Below, piece by piece: positions 9,672-19,999 of a DNA stretch of 35,507 nucleotides (the first letter of the stretch is position 1; every line of letters begins with the position of its first letter). A program made the translations under genes and the position numbers. Origin of the DNA: Saccoglossus kowalevskii. Taxonomy: Eukaryota > Hemichordata > Enteropneusta > Harrimaniidae. The notes beneath the pieces are model-generated. The model made no database searches and was not told where the DNA came from. It worked only from the letters and a program-made list of their open reading frames with translations. The stretch is taken from positions 1 through 35,507 of the forward strand of contig NW_003116659.1 of the NCBI RefSeq assembly GCF_000003605.2, read 5' to 3'.

Positions 9672-9745
9672 GGTGCCATGGCTCAGTTGGATAAAGCGCC
9701 TGTCTAATAAACAGGAGATCCTGAGTTCGACTCTCAGTGGGGCCT
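9672..9745 (+). tRNA. tRNA with Ile anticodon AAT on a Thr body
   Basis: As 8675 (C3T, T13C, A59C, T69G) plus a D-loop T20A giving TTGGATAAAGC. The same combination is at 23627. Confidence 0.87.
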
Positions 9746-10004
9746 ATTTTTATTTAGGTGCTTCACCGAACAATTCCCTGTTTGATAATTACATTATTTG
9801 TACTCGTCCAGGGTTGGGAAATTCTCCTTAGGCTGGTGGATGATATGCAAGTAAATCGGAACATGCTATCATTTTAAAAATAAAAATAGCTTGGAAATTG
9901 AAATATCACTGTGTCGATGAAACTTATGACACTTATTATGGATCGTAATCATGTCCATACAGTGCACCGAGAGTTAGAAACGAAAGGTCAAAGTTCGTGA
10001 CCAG

Positions 10005-10078
10005 GGTGCCATGGCTTAGTTGGTTAAAGCGCCTGTCTAGTAAACAGGAGATCCTGAGTTCGAATCTCAGTGGTGCCT
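10005..10078 (+). tRNA. tRNA-Thr-AGT: tRNA-Thr(AGT), C3T
   Basis: Only the U3-G70 wobble differs. Second member of the second trimer copy. Confidence 0.94.
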
Positions 10079-10336
10079 TTTTTATTTAGGTGCTTCACCG
10101 AACAATTCCTTGTTGGATAATTACATTATTTGTACTCGTCCAGGGTTGGGAAATTCTCTTCAGGCTGGTGGATGACATGCAAGTAAATCGGAACATGCTA
10201 TCATTATAAAAATAAAAATTACCTGGAAATTGGAATAACACTGTGTCGATGAAACGTATGACACTTAATATGGATCGTAATAATATCCACACAGTGTACC
10301 GAGAGGTAGAAACGAAAGGCCAAAATTCGTGACCAG

Positions 10337-10410
10337 GGCGCCATGGCTTAGTTGGTTAAAGCGCCTGTCTAGTAAACAGGAGATCCTGAGTTCGAATCTC
10401 AGTGGTGCCT
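10337..10410 (+). tRNA. tRNA-Thr-AGT: tRNA-Thr(AGT), consensus
   Basis: Exact consensus. Third member of the second trimer copy. Confidence 0.96.
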
Positions 10411-10681
10411 TTTTTATTTAGGTGCTTCACCGAACAATTCCTTGTTTGATAATTACATTATTGACACTCATGATTGGTACTCGTCCAGTGTTAGAAAATT
10501 CTCCTCAGGCTGGTGGATGATATGCAAGTAAATCGGAACATGCTATCATTATAAAAATAAAAATTACCTGGAAATTTGAATATCACTGTGTCGATGAACC
10601 GTATGACACTTAATATGGATCGTAATAATGTCCACACAGTGTACCGCGAGGTAGAAACGAAAGGTCAAAGTTCGTGACCAG
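10411..10681 (+). repeat. Long-class spacer (271 nt), representative
   Basis: Contains ATTATTGACACTCATGATTG before the TACTCG block, the segment shortened in the short class. Otherwise the same blocks in the same order. No gene on either strand. Units of 345-346 bp have this spacer. Confidence 0.9.
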
Positions 10682-10755
10682 GGTGCCATGGCTCAGTTGG
10701 TTAAAGCGCCTGTCTAATAAACAGGAGATCCTGAGTTCGACTCTCAGTGGGGCCT
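10682..10755 (+). tRNA. tRNA with Ile anticodon AAT on a Thr body
   Basis: C3T, T13C, G35A, A59C, T69G, identical in the gene to 8675. T5 terminator. Confidence 0.87.
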
Positions 10756-11014
10756 ATTTTTATTTAGGTGCTTCACCGAACAATTCCCTGTTTGATAATT
10801 ACATTATTTGTACTCGTCCAGGGTTGGGAAATTCTCCTTAGGCTGGTGGATGATATGCAAGTAAATCGGAACATGCTATCATTTTAAAAATAAAAATAGC
10901 TTGGAAATTTGAATATCACTGTGTCGATGAAACGTATGACACTTAATATGGATCGTAATAATGTCTACACAGTGTACCGAGAGGTAGAAACGAAAGGTCA
11001 AAATTCGTGACCAG

Positions 11015-11088
11015 GGCGGCATGGATTAGTTGGTTAAAGCGCCTGTCTAGTAAACAGGAGATCCTGATTTCGAATCTCAGTGGTGCCC
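11015..11088 (+). tRNA. tRNA-Thr-AGT: tRNA-Thr(AGT), degenerate
   Basis: C5G breaks an acceptor pair, C11A a D-stem pair and G53T the last T-stem pair and first B-box base. The discriminator reads C. Likely a pseudogene. T5 run after it. Confidence 0.82.
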
Positions 11089-11359
11089 TTTTTATTTAGG
11101 TGCTTCACCGAACAATTCCTTGTTTGATAATTACATTATTGACACTCACGATTGGTACTCGTCCAGTGTTAGAAAATTCTCATCAGGCTGGTGGATGATA
11201 TGCAAGTAAATCGGAACATGCTATCATTATAAAAATAAAAATTACCTGTAAATTTGAATATCACTGTGTCGATGAAACTTATGACACTTTTTATGGATCG
11301 TAATCATGTCCATACAGTGCACCGAGAGTTACAAACGAAAGGTCAAAGTTCGTGACCAG

Positions 11360-11433
11360 GGTGCCATGGCTTAGTTGGTTAAAGTGCCTGTCTAGTAAAC
11401 AGGAGATCCTGAGTTCGAATCTCAGTGGTGCCT
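11360..11433 (+). tRNA. tRNA-Thr-AGT: tRNA-Thr(AGT), C3T/C25T
   Basis: C25T gives a G10-U25 wobble and C3T a U3-G70 wobble. The fold is still possible. Confidence 0.9.
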
Positions 11434-11691
11434 TTTTTATTTAGGTGCTTCACCGAACAATTCCTTGTTTGATAATTACATTATTTGTACTCGTCCAGGG
11501 TTGGGAAATTCTCTTCAGGCTGGTGGATGATATGCAAGTAAGTCGGAACATGCTATCATTATAAAAATAAAAATTACCTGGAAATTTGAATATCACTGTG
11601 TCGATGAACCGTATGACACTTAATATGGATCGTAATAATGTCCACACAGTGTACCGCGAGGTAGAAACGAAAGGTCAAAGTTCGTGACCAG

Positions 11692-11765
11692 GGTGGCATG
11701 GCTCAGTTGGTTAAAGCGCCTGTCTAATAAACAGGAGATCTTGAGTTCGACTCTCAGTGGGGCCT
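11692..11765 (+). tRNA. tRNA with Ile anticodon AAT on a Thr body, acceptor damaged
   Basis: Same set as 6645 (C3T, C5G, T13C, C49T, A59C, T69G) with two adjacent acceptor mismatches. Function doubtful. Confidence 0.85.
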
Positions 11766-12024
11766 ATTTTTATTTAGGTGCTTCACCGAACAATTCCCTG
11801 TTTGATAATTACATTATTTGTACTCGTCCAGGGTTGGGAAATTCTCCTTAGGCTGGTGGATGATATGCAAGTAAATCGGAACATGCTATCATTTTAAAAA
11901 TAAAAATAGCTTGGAAATTGAAATATCACTGTGTCGATGAAACTTATGACACTTATTATGGATCGTAATCATGTCCATACAGTGCACCGAGAGGTCGAAA
12001 CGAAATGTCAAAATTCGGGATCAG

Positions 12025-12098
12025 GGCGCCATGGCTTAGTTGGTTAAAGCGCCTGTCTAGTAAACAGGAGATCCTGAGTTCGAATCTCAGTGGTGCCT
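12025..12098 (+). tRNA. tRNA-Thr-AGT: tRNA-Thr(AGT), consensus
   Basis: Exact consensus. The leader has the private variant AATTCGGGATCAG, shared with 22621. Confidence 0.96.
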
Positions 12099-12356
12099 TT
12101 TTTATTTAGGTGCTTCACCGAACAATTCCTTGTTGGATAATTACATTATTTGTACTCGTCCAGGGTTGGGAAATTCTCTTCAGGCTGGTGGATGACATGC
12201 AAGTAAATCGGAACATGCTATCATTATAAAAATAAAAATTACGTGGAAATTGGAATATCACTGTGTCGATGAAACGTATGACACTTAATATGGATCGTAA
12301 TAATGTCCACACAGTGTACCGAGAGGTAGAAACGAAAGGTCAAAATTCGTGACCAG

Positions 12357-12429
12357 GGCGCCATGGCTTAGTTGGTTAAAGCGCCTTTTAGTAAACAGGA
12401 AATCCTGAGTTCGAATTTCAGTGGTGCCT
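12357..12429 (+). tRNA. tRNA-Thr(AGT), 73 nt, broken anticodon stem with internal T4
   Basis: CCTGTCTAG has become CCTTTTAG, one nt shorter, so the anticodon stem cannot pair and a T4 run lies inside the gene. G45A and C61T are also present. Pol III might stop early. The same form is at 22953. Probably non-functional. Confidence 0.83.
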
Positions 12430-12700
12430 TTTTTATTTAGGTGCTTCACTGAACAATTCCTTGTTTGATAATTACATTATTGACACTCATGATTGGTACT
12501 CGTCCAGGGTTGGGAAATTCTCCTTAGGCTGGTGGATGATATGCAAGTAAATCGGAACATGCTATCATTTTAAAAATAAAAATAGCTTGGAAATTGAAAT
12601 ATCACTGTGTCGATGAAACTTATGACACTTATTATGGATCGTAATAATGTCCACACAGTGTACCGAGAGGTCGAAACGAAAGGTCAAAGTTCGTGACTAG

Positions 12701-12756
12701 GGCGCCATGGCTTAGTTGATTAAAGCGCTTGTCTATTTCGAATCTCAGTGGTGCCT
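12701..12756 (+). pseudogene. tRNA-Thr pseudogene, 18-nt internal deletion
   Basis: 56-nt form with G19A and the GCGCTTGTC sub-type, as at 4968 and 21258. Confidence 0.93.
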
Positions 12757-13027
12757 TTTTTATTTAGGTGCTTCACCGAACAATTCCTTGTTTGATAATT
12801 ACATTATTGACACTCATGATTGGTACTCGTCCAGGGTTGGGAAATTATCTTTAGGCTGGTGGATGATATGCAAATAAATCGGAACATGCTATCATTTTAA
12901 AAATAAAAATAACCTGAAAATTGAAATATCACTGTGTCGATGAAACGTATGACACTTAATATGGATCGTAATAATGTCCACACAGTGTACCGAGAGGTAG
13001 AAACGAAAGGTCACAATCCGTGACCAG

Positions 13028-13101
13028 GGCGCCATGGCTTAGTTGGTTAAAGCGCCTGTCTAGTAAACAGGAGATCCTGAGTTCGAATCTCAGTGGTGCC
13101 T
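13028..13101 (+). tRNA. tRNA-Thr-AGT: tRNA-Thr(AGT), consensus
   Basis: Exact consensus. The leader reads GGTCACAATCCGTGACC, a private change in the hairpin loop. Confidence 0.96.
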
Positions 13102-13372
13102 TTTTTATTTAGGTGCTTCACCGAACAATTCCTTGTTTGATAATTACATTATTGACACTCATGATTGGTACTCGTCCAGTGTCAGAAAATTCTCCCCAGG
13201 CTGGTGGATGATATGCAAGTAAATCGGAACATGCTATCATTATAAAAATAAAAATTACCTGGAAATTTGAATATCTCTGTGTCGATGAAACGTATGACAC
13301 TTAATATGGATCGTAATAATGTCCACACAGTGTACCGAGAGTTAGAAACGAAAGGTCAAAGTTCGTGACCAG

Positions 13373-13446
13373 GGTGCCATGGCTTAGTTGGTTAAAGCGC
13401 CTGTCTAGTAAACAGGAGATCCTGAGTTCGAATCTAGGTGGTGCCT
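13373..13446 (+). tRNA. tRNA-Thr-AGT: tRNA-Thr(AGT), T-stem variant
   Basis: C3T plus C63A (mismatch with G51) and A64G (U50-G64 wobble). Function uncertain. Confidence 0.86.
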
Positions 13447-13717
13447 TTTTTATTTAGGTGCTTCACCGAACAATTCCTTGTTTGATAATTACATTATTGA
13501 CACTCATGATTGGTAGTCGTCCAGTGTTGGGAAATTCTCCTTAGGCTGGTGGATGATATGCAAGTAAATCGGAACATGCTATCATTTTAAAAATAAAAAT
13601 AGCTTGGAAATTGAAATATCACTGTGTCGATGAAACTTATGACACTTATTATGGATCGTAATAATGTCCACACAGTGTACCGAGAGGTCGAAACGAAAGG
13701 TTAAAGTTCGTGACCAA

Positions 13718-13773
13718 GGCGCCATGGCTTAGTTGATTAAAGCGCCTGTCTATTTCGAATCTCAGTGGTGAAT
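13718..13773 (+). pseudogene. tRNA-Thr pseudogene, 18-nt deletion with 3' CC to AA
   Basis: 56 nt with G19A. The 3' acceptor ends TGGTGAA, so neither terminal pair can form. This AA sub-type recurs at 18036, 26346 and 28961, always followed by an 18-nt truncated unit. Confidence 0.93.
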
Positions 13774-14044
13774 TTTTTATTTAGGTGCTTCACCGAACAA
13801 TTCCTTGTTTGATAATTACATTATTGACACTCATGATTGGTAGTCGTCCAGTGTTGGGAAATTCTCCTTAGGCTGGTGGATGATATGCAAGTAAATCGGA
13901 ACATGCTATCATTATAAAAATAAAAATTACCTGGAAATTGGAATATCACTGTGTCGATGAAACGTATGACACTTAATATGGATCGTAATAATATCCACAC
14001 AGTGTACCGAGAGGTAGAAACGAAAGGTCAAAATTCGTGACCAG

Positions 14045-14062
14045 GGCGCCATGGCTTAGTTG
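14045..14062 (+). pseudogene. 18-nt tRNA-Thr 5' remnant fused to spacer
   Basis: Same junction as 2341. Sub-lineage with ATTGACACTC downstream, as at 33952. Confidence 0.93.
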
Positions 14063-14299
14063 TTTGATAATTACATTATTGACACTCATGATTGGTACTC
14101 GTCCAGGGTTGGGAAATTCTCTTTAGGCTGGTGGATGATATGCAAATAAATCGAAACATGCTATCATTTTAAAAATAAAAATAACCTGGCAATTGAAATA
14201 TCACTGTGTCGATGAAACGTATGACACTTAATATGGATCGTAATAATGTCCACACAGTGTACCGAGAGGTAGAAACGAAAGGTCAAAATTCGTGACCAG

Positions 14300-14373
14300 G
14301 GCGTCATGGCTTAGTTGGTTAAAGCGCCTGTCTTGTAAACAGGAGATCCTGAGTTCGACTCTCAGTGGTGCCT
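14300..14373 (+). tRNA. tRNA-Thr-TGT: tRNA-Thr(TGT)
   Basis: A34T, C5T and A59C with trailer CCTATTTTTA. The fold is intact. Downstream of a truncated unit. Confidence 0.92.
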
Positions 14374-14632
14374 ATTTTTATTTAGGTGCTTCACCGAACA
14401 ATTCTTTGTTTGATAATTACATTATTTGTACTCGTCCAGGGTTGGGAAATTCTCTTTAGGCTGGTGGATGATATGCAAGTAAATCGGAACATGCTATCAT
14501 TTTAAAAATAAAAATAACCTGGAAATTGAAATATCACTGTGTCGATGAAACTTATGACACTTATTATGGATCGTAATAATGTCCACACAGTGTACCGAGA
14601 GGTAGAAACGAAAGGTCAAAATTCGTGACCAG

Positions 14633-14706
14633 GGCGTCATGGCTTAGTTGGTTAAAGCGCCTGTCTTGTAAACAGGAGATCCTGAGTTCGACTCCCAGTG
14701 GTGCCT
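14633..14706 (+). tRNA. tRNA-Thr-TGT: tRNA-Thr(TGT), T62C
   Basis: As 14300 with T62C, which leaves A52/C62 unpaired. The same variant is at 27260. Confidence 0.9.
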
Positions 14707-14716
14707 ATTTTTATTT

Positions 14717-14846
14717 AGTGCTTCACCGAAAATTCTTTGTTTGATAATTACATTATTTGTACTCGTCAGGGTTGGGAAATTCTCTTTAGCTGGTGGATGA
14801 TATGCAGTAAATCGGACATGCTATCATTTAAAAATAAAATTACCTG
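14717..14846. other. Cluster of single-base deletions in spacer
   Basis: At least seven one-base losses against the consensus in about 130 nt (for example TTTAGTGC, GTCAGGG, TTAGCTGG, GCAGTAAATC, GGACATG). Most shorten a doubled base or run. A consensus or assembly error is the simplest reading. Confidence 0.7.
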
Positions 14847-14957
14847 GAAATTGAAATATCACTGTGTCGATGAAACTTATGACACTTATTATGGATCGTA
14901 ATAATGTCCATACAGTGCACCGAGAGGTCGAAACGAAAGGTCAAAGTTTGTGACCAG

Positions 14958-15031
14958 GGAGCCATGGCTTAGTTGGTTAAAGCGCCTGTCTAGTTAAAAG
15001 GAGATCCTGTGTTCGAATCTCAGTGGTGCCT
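14958..15031 (+). tRNA. tRNA-Thr-AGT: tRNA-Thr(AGT), U37 lineage, degenerate
   Basis: C3A (A3/G70 mismatch), A37T next to the anticodon, C40A (breaks G30-C40) and A52T (breaks A52-T62). Probably non-functional. Confidence 0.82.
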
Positions 15032-15302
15032 TTTTTATTTAGGTGCTTCATCGAACAATTCCTTGTTTGATAATTACATTATTGATACTCATGATTGGTA
15101 CTCGTCCAGTGTCAGAAAATTCTCCTCGGGCTGGTGGATGATATGCAAGTAAATCGGAACATGCTATCATTATAAAAATAAAAATTACCTGGAAATTTGA
15201 ATATCTCTGTGTCGATGAAACGTATGACACTTAATATGGATCGTAATAATGTCCACACAGTGTACCGAGAGTTAGAAACGAAAGGTCAAAGTTCGTGACC
15301 AG

Positions 15303-15376
15303 GGTGCCATCGCTTAGTTGGTTAAAGCGCCTGTCTAGTAAACAGGAGATCCTGAGTTCGAATCTCAGTGGTGCCT
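15303..15376 (+). tRNA. tRNA-Thr-AGT: tRNA-Thr(AGT), C3T/G9C
   Basis: G9C changes the second base of the A box and the position-9 tertiary contact. C3T is also present. Confidence 0.88.
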
Positions 15377-15647
15377 TTTTTATTTAGGTGCTTCACCGAA
15401 CAATTCCTTGTTTGATAATTACATTATTGACACTCATGATTGGTAGTCGTCCAGTGTTGGGAAATTCTCCTTAGGCTGGTGGATGATATGCAAGTAAATC
15501 GGAACATGCTATCATTATAAAAATAAAAATTACCTGGAAATTTGAATATCTCTGTGTCGATGAAACGTATGACACTTAATATGGATCGTAATAATGTCCA
15601 CACAGTGTACCGAGAGTTAGAAACGAAAGGTCAAAGTTCGTGACCAG

Positions 15648-15721
15648 GGTGCCATGGCTTAGTTGGTTAAAGCGCCTGTCTTGTAAACAGGAGATCCTGA
15701 GTTCGACTCTCAGTGGTGCCT
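15648..15721 (+). tRNA. tRNA-Thr-TGT: tRNA-Thr(TGT), C3T type
   Basis: The only TGT copy with acceptor GGTGCCA instead of GGCGTCA. A59C is present. It looks recombinant: a C3T 5' half joined to a TGT 3' half. Confidence 0.92.
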
Positions 15722-15980
15722 ATTTTTATTTAGGTGCTTCACCGAACAATTCTTTGTTTGATAATTACATTATTTGTACTCGTCCAGGGTTGGGAAATTC
15801 TCTTTAGGCTGGTGGATGATATGCAAGTAAATCGGAACATGCTATCATTTTAAAAATAAAAATAACCTGGAAATTGAAATATCACTGTGTCGATGAAACT
15901 TATGACACTTATTATGGATCGTAATAATGTCCATACAGTGCACCGAGAGGTCGAAACGAAAGGTCAAAGTTTGTGACCAG

Positions 15981-16054
15981 GGAGCCATGGCTTAGTTGGT
16001 TAAAGCGCCTGTCTAGTTAACAGGAGATCTTGAGTTCGAATCTCAGTGGTGCCT
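15981..16054 (+). tRNA. tRNA-Thr-AGT: tRNA-Thr(AGT), U37 lineage
   Basis: C3A mismatch, A37T (loop CTAGTTA) and C49T (U49-G65 wobble). Without A37 no t6A can be made. Confidence 0.86.
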
Positions 16055-16325
16055 TTTTTATTTAGGTGCTTCACCGAACAATTCCTTGTTTGATAATTAC
16101 ATTATTGACACTCATGATTGGTACTCGTCCAGGGTTGGGAAATTCTCTTTAGGCTGGTGGATGATATGCAAATAAATCGGAACCTGCTATCATTTTAAAA
16201 ATAAAAATAACCTGGCAATTGAAATATCACTGTGTCGATGAAACGTATGACACTTAATATGGATCGTAATAATGTCCACACAGTGTACCGAGAGGTAGAA
16301 ACGAAAGGTCAAAATTCGTGACCAG

Positions 16326-16399
16326 GGTGCCATGGCTTAGTTGGTTAAAACGCCTGTCTAGTAAACAGGAGATCCTGAGTTCGAATCTCAGTGGCGCCT
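16326..16399 (+). tRNA. tRNA-Thr-AGT: tRNA-Thr(AGT) with altered acceptor pairs
   Basis: C3T, G24A, T69C, identical to 974-1047. Confidence 0.87.
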
Positions 16400-16657
16400 T
16401 TTTTATTTAGGTGCTTCACCGAACAATTACTTGTTTGATAATTACATTATTTGTACTCGTCCAGGGTTGGGAAATTCACTTCAGGCTGGTGGATGATATG
16501 CAAGTAAATCGGAACATGCTATCATTATAAAAATAAAAATTACCTGGAAATTGGAATATCACTGTGTCGATGAAACGTATGACACTTAATATGGATCGTA
16601 ATAATATCCACACAGTGTACCGAGAGGTAGAAACGAAAGGTCAAATTTCGTGACCAG

Positions 16658-16731
16658 GGCGCCATGGCTTAGTTGGTTAAAGCGCCTGTCTAGTAAACAG
16701 GAGATACTGAGTTCGAATCTCAGTGGTGCCT
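16658..16731 (+). tRNA. tRNA-Thr-AGT: tRNA-Thr(AGT), C48A
   Basis: Identical to the gene at 1306-1379. Confidence 0.9.
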
Positions 16732-17000
16732 TTTTTATTTAGGTGCTTCACCGAACAATTCCTTGTTTGATAATTACATTATTGACACTCATGATTGGTA
16801 CTCGTCTAGGGTTTGGAAATTCTCTTTAGGCTGGTGGATGATATGCAAGTAAATCGGAACATGCTATTATTTTAAAAATAAAATAACCTGGAATTGAAAT
16901 ATCACTGTGTCGATGAAACTTATGACACTTATTATGGATCGTAATAATGTCCATACAGTGCACCGAGAGGTCGAAACGAAAGGTCAAAGTTTGTGACCAG

Positions 17001-17074
17001 GGAGCCATGGCTCAGTTGGTTAAAGCGCCTGTCTAGTTAACAGGAGATCCTGAATTCGAATCTCAGTGGTGCCT
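17001..17074 (+). tRNA. tRNA-Thr-AGT: tRNA-Thr(AGT), U37 lineage
   Basis: C3A, T13C, A37T and G53A (A53/C61 mismatch, also the first B-box base). Function doubtful. Confidence 0.84.
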
Positions 17075-17345
17075 TTTTTATTTAGGTGCTTCATCGAACA
17101 ATTCCTTGTTTGATAATTACATTATTGACACTCATGATTGGTACTCGTCTAGGGTTTGGAAATTCTCTTTAGGCTGGTGGATGATATGCAAGTAAATCGG
17201 AACATGCTATTATTTTAAAAATAAAAATAACCTGGAAATTGAAATATCACTGTGTCGATGAAACTTAAGACACTTATTATGGATCGTAATAATGTCCATA
17301 CAGTGCACCGAGAGGTCGAAACGAAAGGTCAAAGGAAGTGACCAG

Positions 17346-17419
17346 GGCGCCATGGCTTAGTTGGTTAAAGCGCCTGTCTAGTAAACAGGAGATCCTGGGT
17401 TCGAATCTCAGTGGTGCCT
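17346..17419 (+). tRNA. tRNA-Thr-AGT: tRNA-Thr(AGT), A52G
   Basis: Only A52G (G52-U62 wobble). Unit resembles 1651. Confidence 0.93.
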
Positions 17420-17690
17420 TTTTTATTTAGGTGCTTCACCGAACAATTCCTTGTTTGATAATTACATTATTGACACTCATGATTGGTGCTCGTCCAGTGT
17501 CAGAAAATTCTCCTCAGGCTGGTGGATGATATGCAAGTAAATCGGAACATGCTATCATTATAAAAATAAAAATTACCTGGAAATTTGAATATCTCTGTGT
17601 CGATGAAACGTATGACACTTAATATGGATCGTAATAATGTCCACACAGTGTACCGAGAGTTAGAAACGAAAGGTCAAAGTTCGTGACCAG

Positions 17691-17764
17691 GGTGCCATGG
17701 CTTAGTTGGTTAAAGCGCCTGTCTAGTAAACAGCAGATCCTGAGTTCGAATCTCAGTGGTGCCT
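17691..17764 (+). tRNA. tRNA-Thr-AGT: tRNA-Thr(AGT), C3T/G43C
   Basis: G43C leaves C27/C43 unpaired at the top of the anticodon stem. Confidence 0.88.
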
Positions 17765-18035
17765 TTTTTATTTAGGTGCTTCACCGAACAATTCCTTGTT
17801 TGATAATTACATTATTGACACTCATGATTGGTAGTCGTCCAGTGTTGGGAAATTCTCCTTAGGCTGGTGGATGATATGCAAGTAAATCGGAACATGCTAT
17901 CATTTTAAAAATAAAAATAGCTTGGAAATTGAAATATCACTGTGTCGATGAAACTTATGACACTTATTATGGATCGTAATAATGTCCACACAGTGTACCG
18001 AGAGGTCGAAACGAAAGGTTAAAGTTCGTGACCAA

Positions 18036-18091
18036 GGCGCCATGGCTTAGTTGATTAAAGCGCCTGTCTATTTCGAATCTCAGTGGTGAAT
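18036..18091 (+). pseudogene. tRNA-Thr pseudogene, 18-nt deletion with 3' CC to AA
   Basis: Same form as 13718, with the preceding leader AAGGTTAAAGTTCGTGACC. Confidence 0.93.
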
Positions 18092-18362
18092 TTTTTATTT
18101 AGGTGCTTCACCGAACAATTCCTTGTTTGATAATTACATTATTGACACTCATGATTGGTAGTCGTCCAGTGTTGGGAAATTCTCCTTAGGCTGGTGGATG
18201 ATATGCAAGTAAATCGGAACATGCTATCATTATAAAAATAAAAATTACCTGGAAATTGGAATATCACTGTGTCGATGAAACGTATGACACTTAATATGGA
18301 TCGTAATAATATCCACACAGTGTACCGAGAGGTAGAAACGAAAGGTCAAAATTCGTGACCAG

Positions 18363-18380
18363 GGCGCCATGGCTTAGTTG
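18363..18380 (+). pseudogene. 18-nt tRNA-Thr 5' remnant fused to spacer
   Basis: Same junction. Sub-lineage with a one-base loss downstream (ATTGAACTCATG), shared with 19982, 26673 and 29290. Confidence 0.93.
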
Positions 18381-18616
18381 TTTGATAATTACATTATTGA
18401 ACTCATGATTGGTACTCGTCCAGGGTTGGGAAATTCTCTTTAGGCTGGTGGATGATATGCAAATAAATCGAAACATGCTATCATTTTAAAAATAAAAATA
18501 ACCTGGCAATTGAAATATCACTGTGTCGATGAAACGTATGACACTTAATATGGATCGTAATAATGTCCACACAGTGTACCGAGAGGTAGAAACGAAAGAT
18601 CAAAATTTGTGACCAG

Positions 18617-18690
18617 GGCGTCATGGCTTAGTTGGTTAAAGCGCCTGTCTTGTAAACAGGAGATCCTGAGTTCGACTCTCAGTGGTGCCT
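18617..18690 (+). tRNA. tRNA-Thr-TGT: tRNA-Thr(TGT)
   Basis: A34T, C5T, A59C with trailer CCTATTTTTA. Confidence 0.92.
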
Positions 18691-18946
18691 ATTTTTATTT
18701 AGGTGCTTCACCGAACAATTCTTTGTTTGATAATTACATTATTTGTACTCGTCCAGGGTTGGGAAATTCTCTTTAGGCTGGTGGATGATATGCAAGTAAA
18801 TCGGAACATGCTATCATTTTAAAAATAAAATAACCTGCAAATTGAAATATCACTGTGTCGATGAAACTATGACACTTATATGGATCGTAATAATGTCCAT
18901 ACAGTGCACCGAGAGGTCGAAACGAAAGGTCAAAGTTTGTGACCAG

Positions 18947-19020
18947 GGAGCCATGGCTTAGTTGGTTAAAGCGCCTGTCTAGTTAACAGGAGATCCTGAG
19001 TTCGAATCTCAGTGGTGCCT
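18947..19020 (+). tRNA. tRNA-Thr-AGT: tRNA-Thr(AGT), U37 lineage
   Basis: C3A and A37T only. The upstream spacer has several one-base losses (18830-18885). Confidence 0.87.
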
Positions 19021-19291
19021 TTTTTATTTAGGTGCTTCATCGAACAATTCCTTCTTTGATAATTACATTATTGACACTCATGATTGGTACTCGTCTAGGG
19101 TTTGGAAATTCTCTTTAGGCTGGTGGATGATATGCAAGTAAATCGGAACATGCTATTATTTTAAAAATAAAAATAACCTGGAAATTGAAATATCACTGTG
19201 TCGATGAAACTTAAGACACTTATTATGGATCGTAATAATGTCCATACAGTGCACCGAGAGGTCGAAACGAAAGGTCAAAGTTTGTGACCAG

Positions 19292-19365
19292 GGAGCCATG
19301 GCTTAGTTGGTTAAAGCGCCTGTCTAGTTAACAGGAGATCCTGAGTTCGAATCTCAGTGGTGCCT
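19292..19365 (+). tRNA. tRNA-Thr-AGT: tRNA-Thr(AGT), U37 lineage
   Basis: C3A and A37T, identical in the gene to 18947. Confidence 0.87.
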
Positions 19366-19636
19366 TTTTTATTTAGGTGCTTCACCGAACAATTCCTTGT
19401 TTGATAATTACATTATTGACACTCATGATTGGTACTCGTCTAGGGTTTGGAAATTCTCTTTAGGCTGGTGGATGATATGCAAGTAAATCGGAACATGCTA
19501 TTATTTTAAAAATAAAAATAACCTGGAAATTGAAATATCACTGTGTCGATGAAACTTAAGACACTTATTATGGATCGTAATAATGTCCATACAGTGCACC
19601 GAGAGGTCGAAACGAAAGGTCAAAGGAAGTGACCAG

Positions 19637-19710
19637 GGCGCTATGGCTTAGTTGGTTAAAGCGCCTGTCTAGTAAACAGGAGATACTGAGTTCGAATCTC
19701 AGTGGTGCCT
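19637..19710 (+). tRNA. tRNA-Thr-AGT: tRNA-Thr(AGT), C6T/C48A
   Basis: Combines C6T (as at 1651) with C48A (as at 1306), which suggests exchange within the gene between those two lineages. Confidence 0.9.
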
Positions 19711-19981
19711 TTTTTATTTAGGTGCTTCACCGAACAATTCCTTGTTTGATAATTACATTATTGACACTCATGATTGGTAGTCGTCCAGTGTTGGGAAATT
19801 CTCCTTAGACTGGTGGATGATATGCAAGTAAATCGGAACATGCTATCATTTTAAAAATAAAAATAGCTTGGAAATTGAAATATCACTGTGTCGATGAAAC
19901 TTATGACACTTATTATGGATCGTAATAATGTCCACACAGTGTACCGAGAGGTCGAAACGAAAGGTCAAAGTTCGTGACCAG

Positions 19982-19999
19982 GGCGCCATGGCTTAGTTG
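19982..19999 (+). pseudogene. 18-nt tRNA-Thr 5' remnant fused to spacer
   Basis: Same junction, ATTGAACTCATG sub-lineage. Here it follows a full-length AGT gene, not a deletion pseudogene. Confidence 0.93.

Larger units (their letters stand above)
8675..10681 (+). repeat. Trimeric higher-order repeat, two copies (~1.0 kb)
   Basis: The order AAT gene, C3T AGT gene, consensus AGT gene is repeated at 8675-9671 and 9672-10681. Periods are 997 and 1010 bp, the 13-bp difference being the spacer indel. A less exact third copy follows to 11691, where another AAT gene starts at 11692. Confidence 0.85.
16180..16880 (+). repeat. Duplicate of the 830-1530 block (offset 15352)
   Basis: Shares private variants with the left copy: CCTGCTATC, the T69C gene, AATTACTTG, AATTCACTTCAGG, AAATTTCGTG and C48A. 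Similarity falls off near 16900. Confidence 0.85.
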
